Positions 5,183-12,576 of a DNA stretch of 15,962 nucleotides are shown here, one piece after another. The stretch's first letter is position 1. The number at the start of each line of letters is the position of its first letter. Origin of the DNA: JBBDZE01 sp040900345. Its GTDB lineage: Bacteria; Patescibacteriota; Minisyncoccia; Spechtbacterales; 2-12-FULL-38-22. Location of the stretch: positions 1-15,962 of the forward strand of contig JBBDZE010000030.1 of the NCBI GenBank assembly GCA_040900345.1, read 5' to 3'. The notes beneath the pieces were generated by a model. The model searched no databases, was not told the origin of the DNA, and saw only the letters and a list, made by a program, of their open reading frames with translations. A program made the translations under genes and the position numbers.

Positions 5183-6265
5183 CTAATCTTCCTCGTCATC
5201 AGTCTGTGGCCGCTCTAACTGCAACGGTTCTATCCCCGGCTCCATGGCCTCTACCTCGGGCGCGGCGGCGGTGATACGCACTACATCCTTGTCCACTTTT
5301 TTGAGTTCCTTGTAAGCGGTATTGTAGTGACTGACGGTCGTGCCCAGCGAATTACCCAGCTTTTGCATGTAGGAATCGTAGCTGCGAATATGCCGGCCGA
5401 GTTCTTCAACCCGTTTGCCGATAAGTTCCGCCGATTTTTCAATTTGCATGTTTCGAAAACCAAGGAGCACCGTATGCAGATACGCCGAGAACGTGGTGGG
5501 GGAAACAATAATAACGCCCCGTTCCTTTTGTGCGTAATCAATGAGATCGCGCGTATTGACCTGCACGGCCCCCACCTCGTTGACGAGCAAATCGTAATAA
5601 ATACCTTCGGCCGGTATGTACATGAACGCGAATGGCAGAGTGCCCTCTTTTGGCTTTATGTATTTTGAGGTCTCGTCGATGCGACGCTTGAGGTCGTTCT
5701 TAAAATCTTTTTCCAGCTGGAGGCGGCGCTCATCATCTTTTTCTTCAGCGATGCGCACATAGTTTTCCAAAGAAAACTTAGCGTCCACCGGAATAAGGCC
5801 ATCTCTTGTTTTCAAGATAGCGTCCACGATCGTGCCGTCGTTAAAGGCGTACTGCATTTGATAGGCATCGGGGGGAAGCATGTTGGCAAGAATAAGTTCA
5901 AGCCCCGCCTCGCCTAAGTTGCCCCTCTGCTTTTGATTTTTAAGGACCTGCTCCAACGAATGGAGCTGCTCGGTCATGCCAAACACCTGCTTGTTGGTTT
6001 CTTTTACCTCGGTGAGCTCGCGCGTAATGGACTGAATGAGTTTTTGTGACTCCGTGAACTGGTGGCGAACCGCCTCTTGCATGGAACGCTCCGAACTGCC
6101 GAGTTTTTCGTCGAGCGTGCGGGCCATCTGGCTCATCTGGTTTTGCAGCATCACTAAACTCGAGTCCTCTTTGGGCCCTGATTTGGTTCGTTCGCGCCGC
6201 AGTAACGCAACAGCTACGACGACCGCAAGAACCGCGATGACCGCGATATACAATGTATCAGACAT
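5183..6265 (-). CDS. rmuC: DNA recombination protein RmuC family
   Basis: RmuC proteins limit DNA inversions and are predicted membrane-tethered nucleases; the exact activity is not established. The 360-aa product shows a single N-terminal membrane anchor (4-22), a long coiled coil (about 36-112), and then the nuclease-like core with GNLGE (115-119), VDAIL (147-151) and IPVDAKF (158-164, Asp161 and Lys163 as the PD-(D/E)xK-like pair). Later conserved segments are FMYIPAEGIYYDLL and IVSPTTFSAYLHTV. An acidic tail (QTDDEED) closes the protein. Length is slightly below typical (400-500), mainly from a shorter coiled coil. It starts 9 nt after the GtrA-like gene with no SD, so translational coupling is likely. 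Confidence 0.93.
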   Translation of the reverse strand: MSDTLYIAVIAVLAVVVAVALLRRERTKSGPKEDSSLVMLQNQMSQMARTLDEKLGSSERSMQEAVRHQFTESQKLIQSITRELTEVKETNKQVFGMTEQLHSLEQVLKNQKQRGNLGEAGLELILANMLPPDAYQMQYAFNDGTIVDAILKTRDGLIPVDAKFSLENYVRIAEEKDDERRLQLEKDFKNDLKRRIDETSKYIKPKEGTLPFAFMYIPAEGIYYDLLVNEVGAVQVNTRDLIDYAQKERGVIIVSPTTFSAYLHTVLLGFRNMQIEKSAELIGKRVEELGRHIRSYDSYMQKLGNSLGTTVSHYNTAYKELKKVDKDVVRITAAAPEVEAMEPGIEPLQLERPQTDDEED

Positions 6266-6274
6266 ATGAACGCA

Positions 6275-6952
6275 CTATACTTTATTGAAGACCCAGAACT
6301 TGTAGCCGATAAAGTTCCACCCCAGCGAGACAACGGTAGCGGTCAGTTTGCCCACATTGGCCCACAGTTCTGGAGCAGTACCTTCGGGAGCACCTATGAC
6401 GTTTACGATAACTGCAGCCGTGGCAACATTGAGGCCGATACCGACCAGGCTCACCAAAACGAACTGCGAAAACTCTTTGCCGGCCCCGCGATTGGAACTG
6501 CCAAACACCCACCATTTGTTCCAGGCGTAGCTGTTGATGACAGCCGCCGTAAAGGAAATGGCGGCAAAGGCAACGAATCCGCTACCGGCGGCAACGCCGG
6601 TAGCCAGGATTAGCGCATTCAGGACACCCAGGTCTACAAACGTATTCAATGCCCCGACCAGCGCAAATTTGGCGGCGCGGTATATAACTTCAATCTTCCT
6701 GCCGATGATATAGGCCACATACAGTCCTGCAGCAGAAAGCAGCGGAAAGGCAACTGCCAGCATAAAGGCTGTCTGTATATCGACGAGCGCATCCGCTAAC
6801 CCAACGGGAATCGGCAACTGGGGTGCATTGACGCGCGCCATAATATACAAAAGCCACGCGACGGCCTCTCCAATGACTACTGCGCCTAAAATATCCACGA
6901 ACGAAAACCTGATCCGCGGCGCGCTCAGCGCGACAATTGGTTGTCCATTCAT
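6275..6952 (-). CDS. GtrA-like polytopic membrane protein with N-terminal extension
   Basis: The GtrA family comprises four-helix membrane proteins linked to moving or modifying lipid-linked sugars for surface polysaccharides. The C-terminal part (about 92-223) is a full GtrA domain: RAAKFALVGALNTFVDLGVLN, the NSYAWNKWWVF motif (140-150), a third helix around 160-186, and the sister motif NFIGYKFWVF (213-222). The first 90 residues add two further helices (about 18-39 and 62-84), not part of the usual 120-150-aa protein. The ATG at 6952 is the likely start; no SD is visible. It heads a minus-strand run with rmuC and a DUF6632-like gene, and lies divergent from a GT-C transferase at 7045. The shared promoter region hints at a common envelope-glycan role, which is inference. 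Confidence 0.88.
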   Translation of the reverse strand: MNGQPIVALSAPRIRFSFVDILGAVVIGEAVAWLLYIMARVNAPQLPIPVGLADALVDIQTAFMLAVAFPLLSAAGLYVAYIIGRKIEVIYRAAKFALVGALNTFVDLGVLNALILATGVAAGSGFVAFAAISFTAAVINSYAWNKWWVFGSSNRGAGKEFSQFVLVSLVGIGLNVATAAVIVNVIGAPEGTAPELWANVGKLTATVVSLGWNFIGYKFWVFNKV

Positions 6953-7027
6953 ACGAAGAAAGTTAATGCTTACTCTTCATACTACCATGCGAAAGGACAG
7001 GTTGTGAAAACTTTTTTGGACATTTTT

Positions 7028-7036
7028 TGGTATACT
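7028..7036 (+). promoter_or_regulatory. Extended -10 promoter (TGGTATACT), leaderless start
   Basis: TGG-TATACT at 7028-7036 is a strong extended -10 without a clear -35. Only 8 nt separate it from the ATG at 7045, so the transcript would begin at or 1-2 nt before the start codon. Confidence 0.6.
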
Positions 7037-7044
7037 GAACCCAT

Positions 7045-9000
7045 ATGTTGAATGCCCTGCAACGACCTCTCGTGATGCGCCTGAGCTTAGCAATTGCTGC
7101 GGTACTGTTGCTTGTTATGGGCGGGCTGCTGCTGTTTCGCGCCTACCACGATGCAGCTATCTACGACGAAACGGCACACATCATCAGCGGATATGCGACT
7201 GTGGTGGGGCGCGACTACCGCATCAACCCCGAACATCCGCCGTTGGTCAAAATGGCGTCTGCCATTCCCCTGGCCCTGCAGAACTTTAACGACCCGCTTG
7301 ACCGCGCCGACTTTGATGAAAAACTGGGAACCGATTCGCAATGGACGCTTGGCAATGCCATTATCTATGAAGTGGAAAACGACGCGACCGCACTGACCTT
7401 TTGGTCACGCGTCGGGCCGGTTCTGCTCGCGCTCTTTTTGGGCGCCTTCATTTTTATCTGGGCGCGCCGCCTCTATGGATGGGCCGCAGCCCTGCTGGCC
7501 TTGGCGCTGTTCGTCTTCTCCCCAACCTTCCTGGCCCACGGCGCGTATGTAACCACCGACGTAGGTGCGACGCTCGCATTCTTTTTTGCTACCTACTTTT
7601 TATTCAGATACTTGCGCAACGAAAGTGCCGTCAACCTTGCGGTCGCCGGCGTTGCATTCGGCTTGGCACAATCCATCAAGTTCTCGCTGATTCTGCTCAT
7701 TCCTTACTTTGCCGCTATTGTTGTTGCCTGGGTTCTGTTCAAAAACCGCCCCATCAACCTCCTCTCTTTTCGGACGCTGGGGCGCATCGGCGCATACTTT
7801 GGAAAACTCATCGTTATTGGCCTCATTGGTCTGGCGGTCGTCTATCCTATTTACCTCTACGCGATTTGGGACTATCCGGCCGAGGAGCAGATAGAACAAA
7901 CGAGCCAAATCCTTGCTAACTCACCGTTTCGCATCCAGGGCAATCAGTACGGCGAAACCGGGCAACTGCGCCCGCTAGGTATTGAAGTTTCCTCCCCTGG
8001 CGTGGTGCTGTGGATGGCCCACCAGGAAGTCTTGCGACCCTACGCGCAATTCTTTATGGGTCACCTCATGGTATTCCAACGCGTCTCCGGCGGTAACACA
8101 ACGTACTTTATGGGCGAGGTCAGCGCCGATGGTTGGTTGGAATACTTCCCGATCGTCTTCGCCGTAAAAGTTCCCCTGGCTCTGCTGGCGCTCATGGCTC
8201 TCGGAAGCGCCGTCGCCGTCATTGCGTTCGTTCGCGGCACCCGTTTGGGCCTACGCGGCTATAGCGCTTTTAGCACGCGCGTCAAGGCATTCCTGCGCAT
8301 GGTAGACGGCTGGGTTCAGGAATACTTTTGGGAACTTATGTTCGCGCTCTTTATCGTCCTATACTGGACCGCCAGCATTCTTGGCAACCTGAATATTGGC
8401 GTACGCCACATACTGCCGACCTTTCCCTTCCTCTACTTGTTGCTGGCGGCTATTATCGTGCGGTGGGTCCGTTTCGGCACCGTGCGGCGCAGTTTGAATG
8501 TTGTTGCCGTCGTGCGCTCCTTCGCGCGCCTGATGTTCATGCGCTGGGTTAAGATAAGCGTCGTGTTGGTATTGTTAATTTGGTATATGTTAAGTTCGCT
8601 TTCCTATTATCCCCACTCGCTTGCCTACTACAATGAGCTAGCCCGCCTGGCCGGTGGCGGCGAGGAGATTGCCGTAGATTCCAACCTTGACTGGGGACAG
8701 GATATTCGCGGCCTTGCCAGGTTTGTGGATGAACGCGACATTGAAGAAATTCGCGTTTCCTACTTTGGCCCGTGGGGAGCACCCGGCTACTACCTGGGCA
8801 ACCGGGCTTTGCCGCTGGACTGGTACAATGAAGAGCACCGCTCGGGGTGGATTGCCGTTTCAGCAACCTTCCTACAAGGCGGGCGCGCCGAGTCCGACCC
8901 CTCGTTCAACGAGTCAACCACGCACTTTATCTGGCTCGATGCCTATAAACCCGAGGAAATCATCGGGCACTCCATCTACGTCTTCTACATTCCCGAGTAG
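7045..9000 (+). CDS. GT-C superfamily membrane glycosyltransferase (PMT/ArnT/family-39-like)
   Basis: A polytopic enzyme expected to move a sugar from a polyprenyl-phosphate donor to a protein, lipid or glycan on the outer face of the membrane. The 651-aa product has TM1 at 12-31, followed directly by the GT-C acidic motif YDE (40-42) and NPEHPPLVK (61-69) in the first outside loop. About ten more hydrophobic segments follow (125-140, 145-163, 171-189, 197-233, 252-275, 367-397, 431-447, 458-473, 503-520). Further motifs are NLNIGVRHILPTFPF (448-462) and SYYPHSLAYYNEL (520-532). The C-terminal extracytoplasmic domain carries DSNLDWGQD (545-553). The acceptor cannot be read from sequence. A single-gene unit with its own promoter and terminator, divergent from the GtrA-like gene. 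Confidence 0.88.
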   Translation: MLNALQRPLVMRLSLAIAAVLLLVMGGLLLFRAYHDAAIYDETAHIISGYATVVGRDYRINPEHPPLVKMASAIPLALQNFNDPLDRADFDEKLGTDSQWTLGNAIIYEVENDATALTFWSRVGPVLLALFLGAFIFIWARRLYGWAAALLALALFVFSPTFLAHGAYVTTDVGATLAFFFATYFLFRYLRNESAVNLAVAGVAFGLAQSIKFSLILLIPYFAAIVVAWVLFKNRPINLLSFRTLGRIGAYFGKLIVIGLIGLAVVYPIYLYAIWDYPAEEQIEQTSQILANSPFRIQGNQYGETGQLRPLGIEVSSPGVVLWMAHQEVLRPYAQFFMGHLMVFQRVSGGNTTYFMGEVSADGWLEYFPIVFAVKVPLALLALMALGSAVAVIAFVRGTRLGLRGYSAFSTRVKAFLRMVDGWVQEYFWELMFALFIVLYWTASILGNLNIGVRHILPTFPFLYLLLAAIIVRWVRFGTVRRSLNVVAVVRSFARLMFMRWVKISVVLVLLIWYMLSSLSYYPHSLAYYNELARLAGGGEEIAVDSNLDWGQDIRGLARFVDERDIEEIRVSYFGPWGAPGYYLGNRALPLDWYNEEHRSGWIAVSATFLQGGRAESDPSFNESTTHFIWLDAYKPEEIIGHSIYVFYIPE

Positions 9001-9011
9001 TACGCCGCCCT

Positions 9012-9064
9012 GCCGTGCAAACAAAGAACGGGTCACATAATGACCCGTTCTTTGTTTGCACGGC
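9012..9064. terminator. Bidirectional nested terminator hairpin between convergent genes
   Basis: A perfect 24-bp stem (9012-9035 with 9041-9064) and a 5-nt loop CATAA. Its inner part AACGGGTCA/TGACCCGTT is followed in both directions by CTTTGTTT, which acts as the T-run and is itself part of the outer stem. It sits between the glycosyltransferase stop (9000) and the ftsQ-like stop (9080), so it serves both. Confidence 0.85.
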
Positions 9065-9079
9065 TCCCGCGTAGAAGGA

Positions 9080-10012
9080 CTACTGGGCAGATTCTTGAGA
9101 AGTAGCGCCAACATCGTCCACCTCGCCAACCTCATCGTCCTCCTTGAAGTGATAAAAGACCTTGTTAATGAGGCGCACATCAATATAGGAAAGCTCTGAG
9201 CGGCGCACGCCTACCTCTTCTTCCACAACCAGCGCGAGGGACTGGGCTTGGGCGCTGAGATCATTATTGGCCGAAAGGTAGGCCTCCCAGCCACCACTAA
9301 ACCCGGCGTGTAGTTCGCCATTACCCAGAAGAGAAATATACTGCGGCTTGACGTAGGCGCGTTCAATTGCGTTGCGAGCTTCGGTTACCGATTCGACGTC
9401 TTTAGGCGAAAGGACTGTGTCACCCGCTGCAGCGCTTTGGGTGCGAAAATCATACATGATATCAATGAGAAACCCGCGCGTCGCGTTGGGAGCCCTTTTA
9501 TACACAATGCCCGCCTCGTCGTAGAAAAAACAGTCCACCGCACTGCTTGCCTCTCGACCCGCGACAGCACACCAAATACCGACCGGCGTACGCTCGGATA
9601 TTCCAACGTTCAAACTGTTGGGAAACGAAACTTCAAGGTGAACATCCGAAACTCCCGCGAATGTGCTCATGATGTTGGCTCGCGTTCTTTCGTGGGGGAA
9701 CAGGACTGTCTTATTTTGCGCAAACACCACCCAGCGACGCTCAGAGAATTGCTCATTGAGGCGCGCGCGGATTTCGTACGCGCTCTCTGGGTCGGTTCCG
9801 GTAATATTGACCGTAGTTATGGCGAACTGATTTGAAAACACAAACACGTAAGCAAAACCGACCAGTGCGATGCCGGCCGCTCCCAACAAAAAATATGCGC
9901 TTTTGGGAATGCGCGCGCCAAGCCTGCGCCACGTGCTTGCGCGCGTGGGTGACGGGCGCCGGATGACCGGATCAAACCGTGTGGATTGTCGCTTGGGAAG
10001 CCCACTCCTCAT
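9080..10012 (-). CDS. ftsQ: FtsQ/DivIB-type cell division protein (POTRA domain)
   Basis: FtsQ links early and late parts of the divisome with FtsB and FtsL on the outer side of the membrane. The 310-aa product has a basic cytoplasmic N-terminus (1-37), one membrane helix (about 38-58) and a POTRA domain (63-137; FAITTVNITGTDPESAYEIR at the start). The FtsQ-type strand pattern SFPNSLNVGISERTPVGIW (129-147) comes next, then CFFYDEAGIVYKRAP (161-175) and the C-terminal strand YIDVRLINKVFYHF (276-289). An acidic tail follows. Identity rests on layout and these patterns; overall sequence is divergent. Its ATG overlaps the serS stop (ATGA, 10012-10009), so the two are co-translated. Gene order with serS is unusual, since ftsQ usually sits in the cell-wall cluster. 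Confidence 0.8.
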   Translation of the reverse strand: MRSGLPKRQSTRFDPVIRRPSPTRASTWRRLGARIPKSAYFLLGAAGIALVGFAYVFVFSNQFAITTVNITGTDPESAYEIRARLNEQFSERRWVVFAQNKTVLFPHERTRANIMSTFAGVSDVHLEVSFPNSLNVGISERTPVGIWCAVAGREASSAVDCFFYDEAGIVYKRAPNATRGFLIDIMYDFRTQSAAAGDTVLSPKDVESVTEARNAIERAYVKPQYISLLGNGELHAGFSGGWEAYLSANNDLSAQAQSLALVVEEEVGVRRSELSYIDVRLINKVFYHFKEDDEVGEVDDVGATSQESAQ

Positions 10013-11268
10013 GCGCTCGCGATAACGTCAAATCCCGCGTAGGGCTGCAGGGCCTTTGGAATCGCAATACTGCCGTCTTGGCGTTGGTGATTTTCCAACA
10101 ACGCAATCAGAGTGCGGCCAATGGCGAAAGCGGTTCCATTGAGAATATGCACGAGCTCCGTGCCGTCGGTGCCGCGACGGCGGATGTTGAGGCGGCGTGA
10201 CTGAAAATCAGTCGTATTGCTCGTTGAATGCGTCTCGCGATACCTCCCCTCGGAAGGAATCCAGGATTCAATATCGTACTGATTTTGTGCTGAAAATGCC
10301 ATATCCCCCGTAGCATTATGCACCACTTGGTAGGGAATCTCGAGCGCCTGCATAAGCCTCTCTTGTATGGCGAGCATGCGCTCGTGCTCTTGCGCCGAGG
10401 TGGCGGCATCGCAGAAGGTGACCATCTCTACCTTATCAAATTGGTGTACGCGCAAAATACCCTTGGTATCCTTGCCATAGGATCCAGCCTCGCGGCGAAA
10501 CGCCGAGGAAAAACCGATAAATCGCTTGGGTAACTCTTGTTCACTCAAGGTCTCATCTTTGAACATCGGAACAATAGCGTGTTCGGCAGTCGCCACCAGG
10601 TAGAGATTGTCCTCCACCAGATGATAGACCTGCTCCGGTTCTTTATCCAAATAGCCGATGCCGCGCATCGCCTCCTCATTGACCAGCACCGGCGGGACGA
10701 TGGGCATGAAGTTCTCTTTGGCCGTTTCGTCCAGGGCCATCCGCACGAGCGCAAATTCCAGCACGGCGGCTTCGTTCTTGATATACCCAAACCGTGAACC
10801 GGAAACTTTGGCGGCCCGTTCAATGTCGATTAGGTCATGTTGTTGGGCTAGTGCCAGATAGTCTTTGGGTTCAAATGAAAATTGGGGAATATCCCCTACC
10901 GTGCGCACTACCACGTTGGCGCCTTCGTCTTGACCGCGCGGAACGTCCTTGGCCGGCGGGTTGGGCAGTTTGCGCAGTATTGCCTCCAGTTCTGCGGTAA
11001 CCTCAGCAAGGTGTTCCTCTTGTTCTTTGAGCGTTCGCTTCAGCTTTTCAGCTTCTTTCAAGCGCTTTTCTCGTTCGTCCGCGTCCATCTTTGCCATCTC
11101 TGAGGAAAGCTGATTGCGCTTGGCCCGCAGCTCTTCCACCTCATGAAGCACAGCGCGTTGGTCTTCATCGAGTTTGAGGACGTGCTCAATATCAACATCA
11201 GCCCCTTTGCTTCTAAGCTGCTCCTCCGCCGCTTCAGCGTTTTGTCGGATATATTCAATTGAAATCAT
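10009..11268 (-). CDS. serS: Seryl-tRNA synthetase
   Basis: Charges tRNA-Ser (and tRNA-Sec where present) with serine in the cytoplasm. The 419-aa product has the expected length. The N-terminal long antiparallel coiled-coil arm that grips the tRNA covers about 28-105. The class II catalytic core follows: TAE serine-binding motif (227-229), motif 2 FRREAGSYGKDTKGILRVHQFDKVEM (257-282), GDMAFSAQNQYDIESW (321-336) and motif 3 NGTAFAIGRTLIALLENHQ (377-395). The segment usually read as SSCSNCTDFQ is HSTSNTTDFQ here (347-356), lacking the cysteines. ATG 11268 fits the family start MISIEYIRQN; it has no SD. It precedes the ftsQ-like gene with a 4-nt overlap and follows a structured 264-nt gap. Confidence 0.97.
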   Translation of the reverse strand: MISIEYIRQNAEAAEEQLRSKGADVDIEHVLKLDEDQRAVLHEVEELRAKRNQLSSEMAKMDADEREKRLKEAEKLKRTLKEQEEHLAEVTAELEAILRKLPNPPAKDVPRGQDEGANVVVRTVGDIPQFSFEPKDYLALAQQHDLIDIERAAKVSGSRFGYIKNEAAVLEFALVRMALDETAKENFMPIVPPVLVNEEAMRGIGYLDKEPEQVYHLVEDNLYLVATAEHAIVPMFKDETLSEQELPKRFIGFSSAFRREAGSYGKDTKGILRVHQFDKVEMVTFCDAATSAQEHERMLAIQERLMQALEIPYQVVHNATGDMAFSAQNQYDIESWIPSEGRYRETHSTSNTTDFQSRRLNIRRRGTDGTELVHILNGTAFAIGRTLIALLENHQRQDGSIAIPKALQPYAGFDVIASA

Positions 11269-11320
11269 AGTATATGTTCATTCCTACCTCTTGGCGGATA
11301 TTGGGGCTGGAGGAGCTCTC

Positions 11321-11363
11321 GCCCGCCTCTGCCAACGCCTGATGCGGGCAGGCTATGGCGGGC
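11321..11363. repeat. Nested GC-rich hairpin upstream of serS
   Basis: GCCCGCC (11321-11327) pairs with GGCGGGC (11357-11363). Inside it, TGCC (11330-11333) pairs with GGCA (11347-11350). A second small hairpin, GGGAG/CTCCC, follows at 11365-11376. It lies in the presumed serS leader on the minus strand. No T-box core sequence is visible, so a tRNA-sensing riboswitch is not supported. Confidence 0.5.
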
Positions 11364-11388
11364 AGGGAGCCCTCCCTACTCCTCACCA

Positions 11389-11540
11389 GCGGTTAAAGTG
11401 TTGCGCATATTTTTATCATCTCGCAGGCCGAGCGGGCACGGCTTCTTCGCGAAGCGAAGAAGAGCGAGGCCGAGAGTGAGCGCGTATTCCTCGCTGGGGA
11501 ATGCGACGCGTATAAAAATATGCGTGAACATTTTAACCGC
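11389..11540. mobile_element. MITE-like 152-bp element with about 28-bp terminal inverted repeats
   Basis: The left end (GCGGTTAAAGTGTT then GCGCATATTTTTAT, 11389-11416) is the near-perfect complement of the right end (11512-11540): two substitutions and one inserted base in about 28. Between them are a 9-bp hairpin CTTCTTCGC-GAA-GCGAAGAAG (11442-11462) and a second imperfect one around 11482-11507. The trinucleotide CCA directly flanks both ends (11386-11388 and 11541-11543), which could be a target duplication or chance. No transposase is encoded. The right end supplies the stop codon of the 80-aa gene. The alternative is a stand-alone RNA or terminator structure. Confidence 0.5.
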
Positions 11541-11775
11541 CCAACCCCATTCCTGCTTGTGCGATCCTCAACTGTGCCGACTCTAATGCGTAGTCCTCGG
11601 CTTCTTCTTGGGTCCCGAACGTATTCATCCATGTGAGGGGCTGGTTGGCGTCTTGGGTCAGCGGGTCACCCTCTTCGTCGGCGTGTAAAAATGCACGTGG
11701 TACCCACTTACCCGTTCCCGGATCTTGGTATGCTTCTGCAGTGATGCGATATCCCTGATATTCTATTTCTTGCAT
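11533..11775 (-). CDS. Small conserved-looking hypothetical protein (80 aa)
   Basis: A soluble, acidic protein. It starts MQEIEYQGYRITAEAYQDPG and contains KWVPRAFLHADEEGDPL, then a helix FGTQEEAEDYALESAQLRIA. The plan (two or three strands with a Trp-Pro-Arg centre, then an E-E-A-x-x-Y/F-A-L helix) resembles small proteins of unknown function that often follow metabolic genes; I cannot name the family. ATG 11775 was chosen because the folded part begins there. An in-frame GTG at 11811 would add 12 residues and lie only 15 nt after the HAD stop, so it remains possible. No SD precedes either. The stop TAA and last Gly codon fall in the inverted-repeat end at 11512-11540, so the natural C-terminus may have been changed. 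Confidence 0.7.
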   Translation of the reverse strand: MQEIEYQGYRITAEAYQDPGTGKWVPRAFLHADEEGDPLTQDANQPLTWMNTFGTQEEAEDYALESAQLRIAQAGMGLGG

Positions 11776-11826
11776 GTGATAGTGCTCGTGAAGCAAGCGG
11801 ACTTGCGCCACGAGGTATTAAGATGT

Positions 11827-12528
11827 CTACATTACATTGTAAATGACATCCTTGCGCTCAACAACCACACGCCAATGATTTCGCTTCGCGATGCGATACA
11901 GGCCCGAGTTGGGATTGAACGCGATGGGCTTTTCCACCATCTTTAAAAACGCCGCGTCCGATTCCGTATCGCCCACCCCCACTGAACCGCGCAACGTCAA
12001 ACGCTCCTTCTCTATCGCGCGTTTGAGCACCTTGTCTTTACGCAAAATGAGGTCCCGATACTCCACTTCTCCAGTGAAGCGTTCATCCTTATCAACGGCA
12101 TAGATTTGCGCGTATACTTTTTGAAAGCCCCAGTGGCGAGCGAACGGCTCAACGATATGGTAGGGCGAATGCGAAATGGCGAGCAAAAAGTGTGTGTCTT
12201 TTATCTGCGCAATCAAATCCCTCGTATAGCGATACGTACGATTTTTATGAAAAAGCAGCGTTCTGTCGGCAACCTCCATGATCTCCTCGAGCGCATGTCC
12301 TTTAATATGTTCAAGATATACGTCGACGACCTTCATGATGTACGTGTCGTAATCGCCGCGGCGGTCCAACCATAGGAGAAGATCTTCCCGGTAGTGGTTG
12401 CGTGCACTTTTTGGGAAGTATCCTTCTTCGATGAGGTTTTCAACTAACTCAATGAGTAAGCTGGAACGAAAGAATGTCCCATCAATGTCAAATACCGCAA
12501 ATTTTTTCTGCCCGCCTTTTTCAGCCAT
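11827..12528 (-). CDS. HAD-superfamily phosphatase (subfamily IB, SerB-like)
   Basis: A haloacid-dehalogenase-type phosphohydrolase that would hydrolyse a phosphomonoester through a phospho-aspartate intermediate with Mg2+. The 233-aa product carries all four motifs: I, FDIDGT (13-18, nucleophile Asp14 and acid/base Asp16); II, Ser119 in AISHSP; III, Lys164 or Lys166 in RKDKVLKRA; IV, GVGDTESDAAF (184-194, Asp187 and Asp191 for Mg2+). A helical cap lies between motif I and II (about 25-105), as in subfamily IB (phosphoserine phosphatase and lysophosphatidate phosphatase relatives). The substrate is unknown. ATG 12528 is preceded by GGAG only 2-3 nt away, too close for an ideal SD; a promoter candidate suggests a leaderless start. 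Confidence 0.88.
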   Translation of the reverse strand: MAEKGGQKKFAVFDIDGTFFRSSLLIELVENLIEEGYFPKSARNHYREDLLLWLDRRGDYDTYIMKVVDVYLEHIKGHALEEIMEVADRTLLFHKNRTYRYTRDLIAQIKDTHFLLAISHSPYHIVEPFARHWGFQKVYAQIYAVDKDERFTGEVEYRDLILRKDKVLKRAIEKERLTLRGSVGVGDTESDAAFLKMVEKPIAFNPNSGLYRIAKRNHWRVVVERKDVIYNVM

Positions 12529-12534
12529 ATCTCC

Positions 12535-12562
12535 AGGATACGCAACTCATTCCGTTATGCAA
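12535..12562 (-). promoter_or_regulatory. Candidate promoter of the HAD gene
   Basis: TTGCAT (12562-12557), 16-nt spacer, TATCCT (12540-12535) on the minus strand. The -10 ends 6 nt before the ATG at 12528, so transcription would begin at the start codon. Co-transcription from the thioredoxin-like gene 48 nt upstream is also possible. Confidence 0.4.
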
Positions 12563-12576
12563 GGGCGCACGTTCTG

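Noticed and set aside
11269..11274. TATACT directly before the serS ATG as its promoter
   Set aside because: Transcription would start inside the coding region, after the only conserved start codon, so this hexamer cannot drive full-length serS.
11341..11350. GCCTGATGCG-like string recalling enterobacterial REP repeats
   Set aside because: A single short match without the paired REP half; it is explained by the local GC-rich hairpin.
11269..11532. T-box riboswitch for serS
   Set aside because: No T-box bulge core or specifier-type stem is visible in the minus-strand leader, only generic hairpins and an inverted-repeat element.
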